From Streptomyces sp. NBC_01255 (GTDB lineage Bacteria; Actinomycetota; Actinomycetes; Streptomycetales; Streptomycetaceae), in the NCBI RefSeq assembly GCF_036226445.1, contig NZ_CP108474.1:2480001-2544000 (forward strand): DNA of 64,000 nucleotides, written 5' to 3'. The notes beneath the pieces are model-generated. The model worked only from the letters and a program-made list of their open reading frames with translations, did not search any database and was not told the origin of the DNA. How positions within the stretch are numbered: position 1 is the stretch's first letter; the number at the start of each line of letters is the position of its first letter. Made by a program: the position numbers and the translations under genes. Shown piece after piece: positions 17,892-27,262 of the stretch.

Positions 17892-17922
17892 GACGGCGGG
17901 GGCTTCGTGAGCCCCCGCCGTC
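17892..17922 (-). terminator. Hairpin between rpsB and tsf
   Basis: 13-bp perfect stem (17892-17904 with 17910-17922) around a 5-nt loop, 22 nt after the rpsB stop on the minus strand. It probably acts as an attenuator that lowers tsf expression relative to rpsB. Confidence 0.65.
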
Positions 17923-17944
17923 ATCACCCGAAGGTCCTGAAGGG

Positions 17945-18898
17945 TCAGGCCTGCTCGGCGTCCGCGGCCGGAGCCTCGGCCTCGGCCTCGGCGGCCGGAG
18001 CCTCGGCGGCCGGAGCCTCGGCGACGGCCTCGGCGACAACCTCGGCGGCGTCGGCAGCCTCGGCGTCCGCGACCTTCTCGGTCTCGGCGGAGGTCTGGAC
18101 CTCGGCGTCGTCGGCCTTCTTCTCACCCTCGAGCAGGTCGCGCTCCCACTCGGCGAGGGGCTCGCCGGCGGCCTTCTCGCCCGGCTTCGAGTCACCGGTC
18201 GCGGCACCGGAGCGGGCGATGAGGCCCTCGGCGACGGCGTCGGCGATCACGCGGGTGAGCAGGGTGACGGAGCGGATCGCGTCGTCGTTGCCCGGGATCT
18301 TGTAGTCGACCTCGTCGGGGTCGCAGTTGGTGTCGAGGATCGCGACGACCGGGATCTTGAGCTTGCGAGCCTCGCCGACGGCGATGTGCTCCTTCTTGGT
18401 GTCCACGATCCAGACGGCGCTGGGCACCTTGGACATCTCGCGGATACCGCCAAGGGTCTTCTCCAGCTTGCCCTTCTCACGCGAGAGGACCAGGAGCTCC
18501 TTCTTGGTGAGGCCGGACGCGGCCACATCCTCGAAGTCGATCTGCTCGAGCTCCTTGAGGCGCTGCAGACGCTTGTAGACGGTGGAGAAGTTGGTGAGCA
18601 TGCCACCGAGCCAACGCTGGTTGACGTACGGCATGCCGACACGCGTCGCCTGCTCGGCGATGGCCTCCTGGGCCTGCTTCTTCGTACCGACGAACATGAT
18701 GGAGCCGCCGTGCGCGACGGTCTCCTTGACGAACTCGTAGGCGCGGTCGATGTACGACAGCGACTGGAGCAGGTCGATGATGTAGATGCCGTTGCGCTCC
18801 GTGAAGATGAAGCGACGCATCTTCGGGTTCCAACGACGGGTCTGGTGACCGAAGTGGACGCCGCTTTCCAGCAGCTCCCGCATCGTGACGACGGCCAT
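17945..18898 (-). CDS. rpsB: 30S ribosomal protein S2
   Basis: 317 residues. The S2 core is clear: [20 protein letters not shown] at the start, then [19 protein letters not shown] and [15 protein letters not shown] segments. The last about 75 residues form an Ala/Glu/Val-rich acidic tail with repeated AEAPAA units, an extension common in streptomycete S2. ATG at 18898 was chosen by homology; upstream reading is not coding. Confidence 0.97.
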   Translation of the reverse strand: MAVVTMRELLESGVHFGHQTRRWNPKMRRFIFTERNGIYIIDLLQSLSYIDRAYEFVKETVAHGGSIMFVGTKKQAQEAIAEQATRVGMPYVNQRWLGGMLTNFSTVYKRLQRLKELEQIDFEDVAASGLTKKELLVLSREKGKLEKTLGGIREMSKVPSAVWIVDTKKEHIAVGEARKLKIPVVAILDTNCDPDEVDYKIPGNDDAIRSVTLLTRVIADAVAEGLIARSGAATGDSKPGEKAAGEPLAEWERDLLEGEKKADDAEVQTSAETEKVADAEAADAAEVVAEAVAEAPAAEAPAAEAEAEAPAADAEQA

Positions 18899-19153
18899 GG
18901 CCGTATCTCCTTGGGTTTCTCGGTTGTTTTCCTGACGCCCCGACGCGCCATGCCCACAAGGGACCGAAAGGCGCTGCCACGACCGGTGAGGGCTATGGCG
19001 GGGCGTGCGAAGTCGACCCGGTGTCCCGAGTCGCCATAGGAAGTGTACGGGACCCCGGGAGCGGCGGGTGACGGCGCTGTCCACAACCGGCGGGCAGTCC
19101 ACAGAAACCGTCCCCGAACCCCGCGAACCGCTCCCCCGGGGCAGCCTTCCCCC
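18899..19153. promoter_or_regulatory. Divergent region rpsB / M23 gene
   Basis: 255 bp holding the rpsB leader and promoter and the promoter of the divergent M23-like gene. On the minus strand TACACT (complement of 19042-19047) is a possible rpsB -10 box, which would leave a leader of about 140 nt that could host S2 autoregulation. No conserved leader structure could be confirmed by eye. Confidence 0.4.
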
Positions 19154-19603
19154 ATGCGCCTCACGACCTTGCTCCTGGCCCTGGGCCTCCTCTGGCCGGT
19201 GGGCCCGCCCCCGCCCGAGATCCTCCGCGGCTGGCAACCCCCGGCGGGCCCGTACGGCCCCGGTCACCGCGGCGTCGACCTGGCGGCCGCACCCGACGCC
19301 CCGGTCCTCGCCGCGGCGGCGGGCACGGTCTCGTTCGCGGGCCCGGTCGGCGGCCGCGGGGTCCTCACCCTCACCCTCCCGGGCACGGGCACTCCCCCGC
19401 TGCGCACGACCTTCTCCCCGGTGATCCCCCTGGTGACAGCGGGCACCCGGGTCACCGCCGGCACCCCCGTGGCCCGCGTCGCACCGAGCACCCACTGCCC
19501 ACGGACCTGCCTCCACTGGGGCCTGCTCCGCGGCGACACCTACGTGAACCCCATGCACTTGACCCGGAGAGCCCCGTCACGGCTGCTGCCGACGGGCGGT
19601 TGA
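19154..19603 (+). CDS. Small secreted M23-peptidase-like protein
   Basis: 149 residues from ATG 19154. A short signal sequence ([15 protein letters not shown]) precedes a LytM/M23 domain. The first zinc motif HxxxD is present in [11 protein letters not shown]. The second motif, normally HxH, reads CLHWGLL, so the first His is Cys and a second Cys lies nearby (THCPRTCLH). M23 enzymes cut peptidoglycan cross-bridges. The altered motif leaves activity uncertain; a disulfide between the two Cys is possible. It is divergent from rpsB and next to a TetR gene and whiG. Confidence 0.75.
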   Translation: MRLTTLLLALGLLWPVGPPPPEILRGWQPPAGPYGPGHRGVDLAAAPDAPVLAAAAGTVSFAGPVGGRGVLTLTLPGTGTPPLRTTFSPVIPLVTAGTRVTAGTPVARVAPSTHCPRTCLHWGLLRGDTYVNPMHLTRRAPSRLLPTGG

Positions 19604-19613
19604 CCGGGGAGGC

Positions 19614-20204
19614 TCAGGCCGAGGAGCCGGTGACGCCGTGGAGGGCCATCGTGACCGCCGCTTCCGCGATGGCCGTGGGTTCCTCGGCAGCGCCGAGTTC
19701 GATGCGGCGGACGGCCGCGTCGACGACGCCCTGGAGGAGCATCGCGCCCAGGCGGGGCTCGGGCTGGCCCAGGGCGGCGAGGGCTTCCACGATCATGGTG
19801 ACGAGGCCGCCGTGGGCCGCGCGGATCTTCTCGCGGGCCCCGTCGTCCAGCTCGCTCGCCGAGATCGCGACGACCGCCCGGTGGCGCCGGTCCCCGACCA
19901 GGGTCAGCTGCGTGCGGACGTACGCCTCGACCTTGCCCTCGGGCGTCTCGGCGCCGGCCATGGCGGTCTCGACCTCGGCGGCCCATACGGGGAAGTCGAC
20001 GGCGCACAGCTCTTCGACCACGGCCGCGCGCGAGCGGAAGTACTCGTACACCGAGGACCGGGCCAGGCCCGTGCGCTCGGCGAGTGCGGGGAAGGTCAAC
20101 GCCTCCGTACCGCCCTCGGACAGCAGGGAACGCGCGGCGTCCAACAGGGCGCCTCGCTGCATCGTCCGGTGCTCGGCCACGGAGGCCGCTCGAATCCTGG
20201 GCAC
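19614..20204 (-). CDS. TetR family transcriptional regulator
   Basis: 196 residues. The N-terminal helix-turn-helix is LPALAERTGLARSSVYEYF-like (about residues 38-56), typical of TetR. The C-terminal ligand domain is Ala-rich without a recognisable subfamily. It lies 10 nt from the convergent M23 gene and 30 nt downstream of whiG on the same strand, so it may be transcribed with whiG. Target unknown. Confidence 0.85.
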   Translation of the reverse strand: MPRIRAASVAEHRTMQRGALLDAARSLLSEGGTEALTFPALAERTGLARSSVYEYFRSRAAVVEELCAVDFPVWAAEVETAMAGAETPEGKVEAYVRTQLTLVGDRRHRAVVAISASELDDGAREKIRAAHGGLVTMIVEALAALGQPEPRLGAMLLQGVVDAAVRRIELGAAEEPTAIAEAAVTMALHGVTGSSA

Positions 20205-20234
20205 GGCTCCACTGTACGACCGGCCCCGGGCGGC

Positions 20235-21071
20235 TCAGCGTCCGACGTCGGCCAGTTTGGCGCGGAGCTGGAGGACCGACTTGGTGTGGATCTGGCTGAC
20301 ACGGCTCTCGGTGACGCCGAGGACGTGGCCGATCTCGGCCAGCGTGAGGCCCTCGTAGTAGTAGAGCGTGACGACGGTCTTCTCGCGCTCGGGGAGCGTG
20401 TTGATGGCCCGGGCGAGCAGTCGGCGCAGCTCGCGGTCCTCCGCGACCTCGACGGGGTTGTCCGCCGCCGTGTCCTCCAGCGTGTCCATCAGGGAGAGGC
20501 GGTCGCCGCCCTCGCCGCCGACGTGCAGCAGCTCTTCCAGGGCGACCACGTTCGCCAGGGACAACTGGCTGAAAACCGCGTGCAGTTCCTCCAGCGTGAC
20601 GCCCATCTCCGCGGCGACCTCACTCTCGGAGGGGGTGCGCCGGAGCTGGGCTTCGAGGGTCGCGTAGGCGCGTTCGACGTTGCGCGCCTTCTGGCGGACG
20701 GAGCGGGGGATCCAATCGAGGGCGCGGAGTTCGTCGATCATGGCGCCGCGGATGCGGGTGATCGCGTACGTCTCGAACTTGATGGCGCGCTCGACGTCGA
20801 ACTTCTCGATGGCGTCGATGAGGCCGAAGACCCCGGAGGAGACGAAGTCGGCCTGTTCCACGTTGGACGGCAGCCCCACGCTGACGCGTCCGGCGACGTA
20901 CTTGACGAGCGGCGAGTAGTGCAGGATCAGCTGCTCCCGCAGCCGCTCGTCGCCCGAGTCCTTGTACGAGCGCCACAGTTCGTCGAGCGAGGTCGGTGCG
21001 GGTGGTCGCACGGCGCCCCGGGCTGCTGGGGGCACCGCAGCGCGGTCAGACCCGGAGGTGTGCTGGGGCAT
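20235..21071 (-). CDS. whiG: RNA polymerase sigma factor WhiG
   Basis: 278-residue sigma factor of the FliA/WhiG group that starts sporulation of aerial hyphae in Streptomyces. The N-terminus [12 protein letters not shown] matches the S. coelicolor protein as I remember it. Region 2 includes [20 protein letters not shown] and [19 protein letters not shown], region 3 [12 protein letters not shown], and region 4 [23 protein letters not shown] 21071 is preferred; longer upstream readings lack similarity. In known species it drives whiH and whiI and is held inactive by RsiG with c-di-GMP. Confidence 0.97.
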   Translation of the reverse strand: MPQHTSGSDRAAVPPAARGAVRPPAPTSLDELWRSYKDSGDERLREQLILHYSPLVKYVAGRVSVGLPSNVEQADFVSSGVFGLIDAIEKFDVERAIKFETYAITRIRGAMIDELRALDWIPRSVRQKARNVERAYATLEAQLRRTPSESEVAAEMGVTLEELHAVFSQLSLANVVALEELLHVGGEGGDRLSLMDTLEDTAADNPVEVAEDRELRRLLARAINTLPEREKTVVTLYYYEGLTLAEIGHVLGVTESRVSQIHTKSVLQLRAKLADVGR

Positions 21072-21322
21072 GCGTTGCCTTGAGCCGTTCTGCTGTCGGG
21101 TGCGTCGGTGGGGGTGTCCTGTGGGGTGTCCTGTCGGGAATCCTGGTGAGCGTAGCGTGAGTGCGCTGTCGCGGTGCGCGAACATCGGCGGATCGCGCCG
21201 GTCCGGGTGGACACCATCGGCCACATCTTCGAACCCGGGCCGTGGCGCGTGTCGACCCCTCGGTTCCGGCCGAGAGAACTCGATTGTTCATCGGCTTCAC
21301 CCTGTCACCCGAATGCTCCAGG

Positions 21323-22501
21323 TCAAGTATCGCCTCGCCGCGCGTTCGACTCGTGAGTGGCCGTGTTCGTCAACTGCCAGCCCTCTCCGTACCGTTCGAC
21401 GAAGCCGAGGGCGTGCAGTTCGTACAGCTTCGCGAGGGTGTCGTCGGGGGTGGTTCCGGCCCGGCGGGCGATGGCGGTCGTGGGGGTGGGGCCGCGGGCG
21501 GGGACGGCTTCGAGGATGTGCGCGGTGGCGGGCGCGAGCAGGTCGCGCGGCAGGACGGGACCGCGGCGGGCGGGCGCGAGTTCCCCCATGTCGCCGACGA
21601 GTTCGACGATCTCCTGGGCGTCGGTGACGAGGGTGGCGTCGCCCCGGAGGAGCTCGTGGACGCCGGCGGAGAGGGCGCTGGTGACGGGGCCGGGGACGCC
21701 CATGGTGTGGCGGCCGAGGCGGGCGGCGGCGCGGGCGGTGACGAGGGAGCCGCTGCGGTGCTGGGCCTCGATGACGACGGTGCCGCGGGTGAGGGCGGCG
21801 ATCACGCGGTTCCGGAGGATGAAGCGGCTGGGTGTGGGGTGGCTGTCGGGCGGCAGTTCCCCGACGACGAGGCCTTGTTCGGCGATGCGGCCGATGAGCC
21901 CGGCGTGGCCGCGGGGGTACGGGGTGTCGACGCCGCAGGCGAGGACGGCGACGGTGGCTCCGCCGGCGGCGAGGGCGCCGCGGTGGGCCGCGCCGTCGAT
22001 GCCGTAGGCGGCGCCGGAGACGACGACCCAGCCCTGTCGGGCGAGGCCGGTGGCGAAGTCGGCCGCGATGTGGGCGCCGTACGGGGTGCAGGCGCGGGCG
22101 CCGACGAGGGCGACGGAGCGCAGGGCCCAGGTCCGCAGGTCGGCGGGGCCCCGGATCCAGAGGCCGAGCGGGCGGGCGTGGCCGAGGTCGTCGAGTTGCC
22201 GGGGCCATTCGATGTCGCCGGGGACGAGGAAGCGTCCGCCGAGCCGGTGCACGGTGTCGAGGTCGCGGGCGGGGTCGGCGGCGGCGGCGCGTCGTCGCCA
22301 GCTGTCGACGCGTGTGGCTCCGGTGCCGGGGAAGGGGTCGTCGCCGGGGTGGAGGAGCCGGTCGAGGAAGCCGACGGCTCCGTGGTGGCGGAGCCAGCGG
22401 CCGGCGTGTTCGTCGCCGGGTTCGACGGCCCGGGTGAGGGTGGCGCGGGCGAGTCGCTCGTCCATGGCCTCGGCAGTGCCCGGGGTCTGGGAGCCGGTCA
22501 T
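21323..22501 (-). CDS. dprA: DNA processing protein DprA/Smf
   Basis: 392 residues. It binds single-stranded DNA and loads RecA during natural transformation; its role in non-competent actinobacteria is unclear. The Rossmann-like core has ARACTPYGAHIAADFATGL, VVSGAAYGIDGAAHRGAL and the conserved SRFILRNRVIAALTRGTVV. A C-terminal winged-helix-like region follows. ATG 22501 overlaps the comM-type stop by 4 nt (ATGA). Confidence 0.95.
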   Translation of the reverse strand: MTGSQTPGTAEAMDERLARATLTRAVEPGDEHAGRWLRHHGAVGFLDRLLHPGDDPFPGTGATRVDSWRRRAAAADPARDLDTVHRLGGRFLVPGDIEWPRQLDDLGHARPLGLWIRGPADLRTWALRSVALVGARACTPYGAHIAADFATGLARQGWVVVSGAAYGIDGAAHRGALAAGGATVAVLACGVDTPYPRGHAGLIGRIAEQGLVVGELPPDSHPTPSRFILRNRVIAALTRGTVVIEAQHRSGSLVTARAAARLGRHTMGVPGPVTSALSAGVHELLRGDATLVTDAQEIVELVGDMGELAPARRGPVLPRDLLAPATAHILEAVPARGPTPTTAIARRAGTTPDDTLAKLYELHALGFVERYGEGWQLTNTATHESNARRGDT

Positions 22502-24111
22502 GTGCGCTCCCCCGCTCCGACGGGCACGCCGCGGGCGATGCCGGTGCGCATTTCGAGGGCGAGGGCGATGTCCTCGCTGTCGGGCCGGTCGTGTCCGGCG
22601 AGGTCGGCGACGGTCCAGGCGACGCGGAGGACGCGGTCGAGGCCGCGGGCGGTGAGGAGTCCGCGCTCGATGTCGCGTTCGGCTGCGGCGAGGGCGCCGG
22701 GTGCGGCGAGGTAGCGCGTACGGAGTTCGTGCCCGGGGATCTCGCTGTTGACGCTCCAGGGGGTGTCGGACAGGCGTGTGGTGGCGCGGGCTCTGGCCTC
22801 GTGGACGCGGGCGGCGACCACGGCGGTGGTCTCACCGCGCCCGCCGTGTCCGAGGAGGTCGGAACGGGTGACGGGTTCGACTTCGACGCGCAGGTCGACG
22901 CGGTCGAGGAGGGGGCCGGAGAGGCGGGCCTGGTAGCGGCGGATGAGCGAGGCGGGGCATTCGCAGCCGGCGCCGAGGAGGGTGTGCCTCCCGCAGGGGC
23001 AGGGGTTGGCCGCGAGGGCGAGGAGGAAGCGGGCGGGGAGGCGGACGACGCCCGCGGCGCGGGCGATGACGACGTGTCCGGATTCGAGCGGCTGGCGGAG
23101 TGCGTCGAGGACCTTGCCGGAGAACTCGGGGGCCTCGTCCAGAAAGAGGATGCCGCGGTGTGCCAGGGAGACGGCGCCCGGCCTCGGGAGGCCGTTGCCG
23201 CCGCCGACGAGGGACTGCATCGTGGCGGAGTGGTGGGGCGCGCAGTAGGGGGCGCGGCGGACGAGGGGTTCGCCGGGCGGGAGGATGCCGGCGACGGAGT
23301 GGACGGCGGTGACTTCGAGGGATTCCTGCCGGGTGAGCGGCGGGAGGATGCCGGGGAGTCGCTCGGCGAGCATGGTCTTCCCCGCGCCCGGAGGGCCGGA
23401 GAGCAGGAGGTGGTGACTTCCGGCGGCGGCGATCTCCAGGGCGTGGCGTGCCCGGTGCTGGCCGGCGACGTCGGCGAGATCGGGTCCTTCGGTGGGGTCG
23501 GCGGCGAGTCCGGTGCCGATGCCGGCGCCGGGGACGAGGAGTCCGGCGAGCATGGCGTCGGGTCGCCCTTCCTCCACGGGTTCCTCGTCGGGGACGGGTT
23601 CGTCGGTGAGGACGGCGATCAGCTGTCGGAGGGTGCGGACGCCGAGGACGGAGACGCCGGGGACGAGTGAGGCTTCGTTGGCGGTCTGTTCGGGGACAAC
23701 GACCTGGCGGTATCCGGCGTCGGCGGCGGCGAGGACGGCGGGCAGGACACCTCGGACGGGGCGGACGCGTCCGTCGAGTCCGAGTTCGCCGATGAGGACG
23801 AGGTCGGCGATGGCGCGGGGGTCGATGCGCTCGGCGGCGCCGAGTACGGCTGCCGCGACGGCCAGGTCGAAGCCGCTGCCGCTCTTGGGGACGGACGCGG
23901 GGCTGAGTCCGACGGTGAGTTTCTTCTGGGGCCATTCGGCGCCGGAGTTGACGACGGCGGCGCGGACGCGGTCGCGGCTCTCGCTGAGGCTCTTGTCGGG
24001 GAGGCCGACGAGGGTGAAGGCGGCGACGCCGGGTTCGAGGTCGGCCTGGACCTCGACGACGACGCCTTCGACGCCGACGAGGGCGACGGAGCACGTGCGG
24101 GCGAATCCCAT
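22498..24111 (-). CDS. comM: YifB/ComM family Mg-chelatase-like AAA ATPase
   Basis: 537 residues. An N-terminal ChlI-like domain (FTLVGLPDKSLSESRDRVR, GLSPASVPKSGSGFDLAVA) precedes an AAA+ domain with Walker A SGPPGAGKTMLAER and Walker B ILFLDEAPEF. A Cys cluster sits in NPCPCGRHTLLGAGCECP. In Gram-negative bacteria ComM is a branch-migration helicase used in transformation. ATG at 24111 overlaps the yraN stop by 1 nt and its own stop overlaps dprA, so yraN-comM-dprA is one operon. Confidence 0.93.
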   Translation of the reverse strand: MGFARTCSVALVGVEGVVVEVQADLEPGVAAFTLVGLPDKSLSESRDRVRAAVVNSGAEWPQKKLTVGLSPASVPKSGSGFDLAVAAAVLGAAERIDPRAIADLVLIGELGLDGRVRPVRGVLPAVLAAADAGYRQVVVPEQTANEASLVPGVSVLGVRTLRQLIAVLTDEPVPDEEPVEEGRPDAMLAGLLVPGAGIGTGLAADPTEGPDLADVAGQHRARHALEIAAAGSHHLLLSGPPGAGKTMLAERLPGILPPLTRQESLEVTAVHSVAGILPPGEPLVRRAPYCAPHHSATMQSLVGGGNGLPRPGAVSLAHRGILFLDEAPEFSGKVLDALRQPLESGHVVIARAAGVVRLPARFLLALAANPCPCGRHTLLGAGCECPASLIRRYQARLSGPLLDRVDLRVEVEPVTRSDLLGHGGRGETTAVVAARVHEARARATTRLSDTPWSVNSEIPGHELRTRYLAAPGALAAAERDIERGLLTARGLDRVLRVAWTVADLAGHDRPDSEDIALALEMRTGIARGVPVGAGERT

Positions 24112-24476
24112 CAGGCCACCCCCTGGGCGTGGGTGAGGACGGGGGCGCCCTTGCGGGGGAGGACGATGCCGACGAGGTCGATGCGGACGCCGCCCGTGGG
24201 GGCGGGGGTGCCGCTGCGGTCGAGCCAGCAGGCGGCGAGGCGGCGGAGCCGCTCGGCCTTGGTCGGGGTGACGGCGGCCATCGGGTGTTCGTAGGCGCCG
24301 TGGCGCCGGGTCTTGACCTCGCAGATGACGAGGGTGTCGCCGTCGCGGGCGACGATGTCGATCTCTCCGGCCCGGCCGCAGCGCCAGTTGCGGGCGAGGA
24401 TGTGCATGCCGGTCGCGGTGAGCCGGCGGGTCGCCAGCTCTTCTCCGTACCGTCCGAGGGCTTGGGTCCTGTTCAT
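24111..24476 (-). CDS. yraN: UPF0102 (YraN) nuclease-fold protein
   Basis: 121 residues, the usual size. It has a Holliday-junction-resolvase/restriction-endonuclease-like core: [20 protein letters not shown] followed by VICEVKTRR gives the D-ExK active-site pattern. It is first in the yraN-comM-dprA operon, the arrangement seen across actinobacteria. Biochemical role not settled. Confidence 0.93.
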   Translation of the reverse strand: MNRTQALGRYGEELATRRLTATGMHILARNWRCGRAGEIDIVARDGDTLVICEVKTRRHGAYEHPMAAVTPTKAERLRRLAACWLDRSGTPAPTGGVRIDLVGIVLPRKGAPVLTHAQGVA

Positions 24477-24616
24477 GCGGTACCACCTCCGTCACCGACT
24501 GTGACGGAGTGGACCGGACCGCGTGCGGGCCTGTGGAGGACCGGGGTGCTGTGGAGAACTCGCTCACCCCTGAGGGTGATTCAGGAGGGGCGGTTCAATG
24601 GCGGTTCAAGGGTGGG

Positions 24617-24925
24617 TCAGCTGCCGGGGAGTTCGAGGTCGCTCTTGTTGAGCTCCTCGATGTTCACGTCCTTGAATGTGAGGACCCGGACCTGCTTGAC
24701 GAACCTGGCCGGCCTGTACATGTCCCAGACCCAGGCATCAGCCATGCTGACCTCGAAGAAGACCTCACCTTGCACCGAGTGCACCTGCATCTCGTAGTCA
24801 TTGGTGAGATAGAAACGTCGCTCTGTCTCGATCACGTATTTGAACAGCCCGACGACGTCGCGGTACTCCCGGTAGAGCTTCAGCTCCATCTCGGTCTCGT
24901 ACTTCTCGAGGTCCTCGGCGCTCAT
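24617..24925 (-). CDS. DUF2469 conserved actinobacterial protein
   Basis: 102 residues beginning MSAEDLEKYETEMELKLYRE and rich in conserved positions (FKYVIETERRFYLTN, VFFEVSMADAWVWDM). This small family is nearly universal in actinobacteria and sits next to signal peptidase and yraN genes, as in Mycobacterium (Rv2901c, from memory). No known function, no membrane segment. ATG 24925 fits the family N-terminus. The rnhB gene that lies beside this gene in mycobacteria is missing here. Confidence 0.92.
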   Translation of the reverse strand: MSAEDLEKYETEMELKLYREYRDVVGLFKYVIETERRFYLTNDYEMQVHSVQGEVFFEVSMADAWVWDMYRPARFVKQVRVLTFKDVNIEELNKSDLELPGS

Positions 24926-24980
24926 GGCATGTTCCCCTTCAGCCGTGCGTCCACCTATTGTGCGCCAGCCGGCCGCACCC

Positions 24981-25508
24981 CTAAACGATTTCCGGGGCGA
25001 GAACGACCGGTGCACTCGGAGGTCCCTCGTCGAGCAGCGTGCGCAGCAGCTCGGCGAGTCTGGTCGGGTACACCGTCTCACGGGCCGCCGACAGTTCGGC
25101 GGAGGTCCACCATCTGAGGCCCGCGAGGCTGCGGGTCTCCAGCTCCGTGAGGGCCTGGGGGCGGGGTTCGGTACCGATCCGGGGGACGCGGGCCAGGTAG
25201 TACCACTCGTCCTGGTCCCAGCGGCGCCCGTCGAAGGGAAAGGAGCAGTACCGCTGCCACAGGACCGGTCCGAGCTCGGCGTCGGTGATGCCGGTCTCCT
25301 CGGCGAGTTCGCGCAGCGCGGCCTCCGCCCGGGTCTCGTCGCCCTCCAGGCCTCCGCCGGGGGTGAACCACCAGGTGTCGGCGGGGTCGTCCGGTTCGTA
25401 CCCGTGCATGAGCAGGATGCGGTCGTCGGGGTCGAGGAGCACGACCCGCGCCACCTGTCGCACGGCGGGCTTCGGTTCGCCGGAGAGAGCGGGATCCGGA
25501 TCCGTCAT
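24981..25508 (-). CDS. Nudix hydrolase
   Basis: 175 residues. The Nudix box is complete (GLEGDETRAEAALRELAEET plus GI), with the metal-binding REL-EE pattern. WWFTPGGGLEGD precedes it, as in MutT-like ADP-ribose or nucleoside polyphosphate hydrolases. Substrate unknown. ATG 25508 overlaps the stop of sipZ by 4 nt, matching the known S. lividans arrangement in which sipZ starts an operon that includes a mutT-like gene. Confidence 0.9.
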   Translation of the reverse strand: MTDPDPALSGEPKPAVRQVARVVLLDPDDRILLMHGYEPDDPADTWWFTPGGGLEGDETRAEAALRELAEETGITDAELGPVLWQRYCSFPFDGRRWDQDEWYYLARVPRIGTEPRPQALTELETRSLAGLRWWTSAELSAARETVYPTRLAELLRTLLDEGPPSAPVVLAPEIV

Positions 25509-26287
25509 GTCCCCACCTTCTCTCCCGACCGCGCCCCGGGCCGTGTCCCGGAGCCCGTCCCGCCGGGTCGCCGCGCCAGGAGGCGGGCCACCGGCCCGTA
25601 CGCGGCCCCCACCAGGATCAGTACGCAGCCGGCCACGATCGCGGCGAAGAGGGCCGTGAAGGGCCCCGGCGTCGAGATCCCGCCGGGAAGGGCGGCGAAC
25701 CCCGTCGCGGGCTTCAGGAGGCCCTCGGCGGGCCAGACGACGGCGTCGACCCTGGCGACGACCGCGGAGCGGGGCACGGACCCCTGCCCGGCGTCCTCCA
25801 TGTGCGAGCGGGAGTCGAGCGAGGTGTGGCGGTCGTCGCCGAGGAGGAAGAGGTTCCCTTCGGGAACGGTCACGGAGAACTCCTGGCCGGACGCGACGAC
25901 CTTGCCTCCCGGCCCGGGGCGCAGATAGGGCTCGTCGACGGCCTCGCCGTTGACGGTGAGCCTGCCGTCTCCGTCGCAGCAGGCGACGGTGTCGCCGCCG
26001 ACCGCGACGACCCGCTTGACCATCGGGGAGGAGCTCCACAGGGCGTCGATGAAGACGACGACGTCACCGCGCCGCACCTCGTCGCCGTCGATGCGCTCGG
26101 CGAGGACCCGGGAGCCGACGGCGATGGTGGGGGTCATGGAGTCGGAGGGGACGGTGTAAGGCCGGTAGACCAGCGCTCCCCAGACGAACCCTCCGAGGAA
26201 GAGCACACAGCCGACGGCCACGGTCAGCCCCGACAGCACGCTGCCGAGGCGACCGTGGCCGCCCACTGCTTTTCTGTTTCCGCTCAT
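25505..26287 (-). CDS. sipZ: Signal peptidase I (SipZ position)
   Basis: 260 residues from ATG 26287 (GTG 26293 possible). One N-terminal membrane segment (about 17-40) precedes the catalytic Ser50 in VPSDSMTPT. The catalytic Lys is in MVKRVVAVGGD, and LGDDRHTSLDSRSH is the conserved box E. A second hydrophobic segment near the C-terminus (ALFAAIVAGCVLILVGAAYG) fits the extra anchor known for SipX, SipY and SipZ of S. lividans. It removes signal peptides at the outer membrane face. It is last of four tandem paralogues and is coupled to the Nudix gene. Confidence 0.92.
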   Translation of the reverse strand: MSGNRKAVGGHGRLGSVLSGLTVAVGCVLFLGGFVWGALVYRPYTVPSDSMTPTIAVGSRVLAERIDGDEVRRGDVVVFIDALWSSSPMVKRVVAVGGDTVACCDGDGRLTVNGEAVDEPYLRPGPGGKVVASGQEFSVTVPEGNLFLLGDDRHTSLDSRSHMEDAGQGSVPRSAVVARVDAVVWPAEGLLKPATGFAALPGGISTPGPFTALFAAIVAGCVLILVGAAYGPVARLLARRPGGTGSGTRPGARSGEKVGT

Positions 26288-26340
26288 GCGCACCCCAGAG
26301 GTCTGTCGACGGTCCGGGACGGCAATCTACCCGCGGGTCA

Positions 26341-27261
26341 CTACTCGGCGGTATGCCCTGCCGTGCGCTTCTTCCGACGCCACAGCACCAGCGGGAGCGC
26401 TCCGGCCAGACCGGCCGCGCCCAGCGGGGCGGCGGCCACGGCCTGGTCGAGGCCGGGCTGGTCGAAGACCTCGGGCACCGGGAGGGTGGCCCAGCGGGTG
26501 ACGGGCCAGGCGATCACGACGGCACGGCCCACGACCAGGTCGTTCGCGACGGTGCCGGCGCCGGGGAGCTGCTGGTGGAAGCGGGAGTCCAGCGAGTTCT
26601 GCCGGTTGTCGCCCATGACCCAGATGCGGCCCTCGGGGACCTTGACCGGGCCGAAGGAGTCCTGGCAGGGCACGGAGCCGGGGTAGAGATAGGCGCTCTC
26701 GTCCAGGGCCTTGCCGTTGAGGACGACCTTGCCGCCCTCCTTGCAGGAGACCGTGTCGCCGCCGACCGCGATGACCCGCTTGATGAGGTCCTTCTCCTCG
26801 GCGGACGGCATGAGGCCGATGAAGCTGAGGAACTTCTGGACGACGTTCGGCTCGGGTGTGGTCTGGCCTTCCAGCCAGCCGCCCGGGTCGTGGAAGACGA
26901 CGACCTCGCCGCGCTCCGGCTCGGAGCCGAACCACGGGGTGAGCTTGTCGACGAGGACGCGGTCACCGCGCTGGAGGGTGTTCATCATCGATTCCGAGGG
27001 AATCGAGAACGCCTGCACCAGGAAGGTCTTGATCAGGAGCGCGAGCACCAGGGCGATGCCGATGAGGAGGGGCAGTTCCTTCCAGAAGGAACGCGGCTTC
27101 TTCGGGCTCCTGCCCGACCCGCCCGGCGGCTCGCCGTCGTCGTCGTGCGCCCGCTCGTCATCCGTCACATCGTCACCCGTCACGTCGTCGCCGATGGCCT
27201 CGTCGGCCCTCTTCTCGGGCTCATCGTGTCCGGATCGTGCGCCGACGGCCAAATCCCCCAC
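26341..27261 (-). CDS. sipY: Signal peptidase I (SipY position)
   Basis: 306 residues. An acidic cytoplasmic N-terminus of about 58 residues (with GDDVTGDDVTDDERAHDDD) precedes the first membrane segment. The catalytic Ser91 is in IPSESMMNT and the Lys in LIKRVIAVGGD. MGDNRQNSLDSRFH is box E. A C-terminal hydrophobic segment (AAAPLGAAGLAGALPLVLW) is a second anchor. It is the largest and probably the general housekeeping enzyme, as reported for S. lividans SipY. Confidence 0.92.
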   Translation of the reverse strand: MGDLAVGARSGHDEPEKRADEAIGDDVTGDDVTDDERAHDDDGEPPGGSGRSPKKPRSFWKELPLLIGIALVLALLIKTFLVQAFSIPSESMMNTLQRGDRVLVDKLTPWFGSEPERGEVVVFHDPGGWLEGQTTPEPNVVQKFLSFIGLMPSAEEKDLIKRVIAVGGDTVSCKEGGKVVLNGKALDESAYLYPGSVPCQDSFGPVKVPEGRIWVMGDNRQNSLDSRFHQQLPGAGTVANDLVVGRAVVIAWPVTRWATLPVPEVFDQPGLDQAVAAAPLGAAGLAGALPLVLWRRKKRTAGHTAE

Positions 27262-27262
27262 A

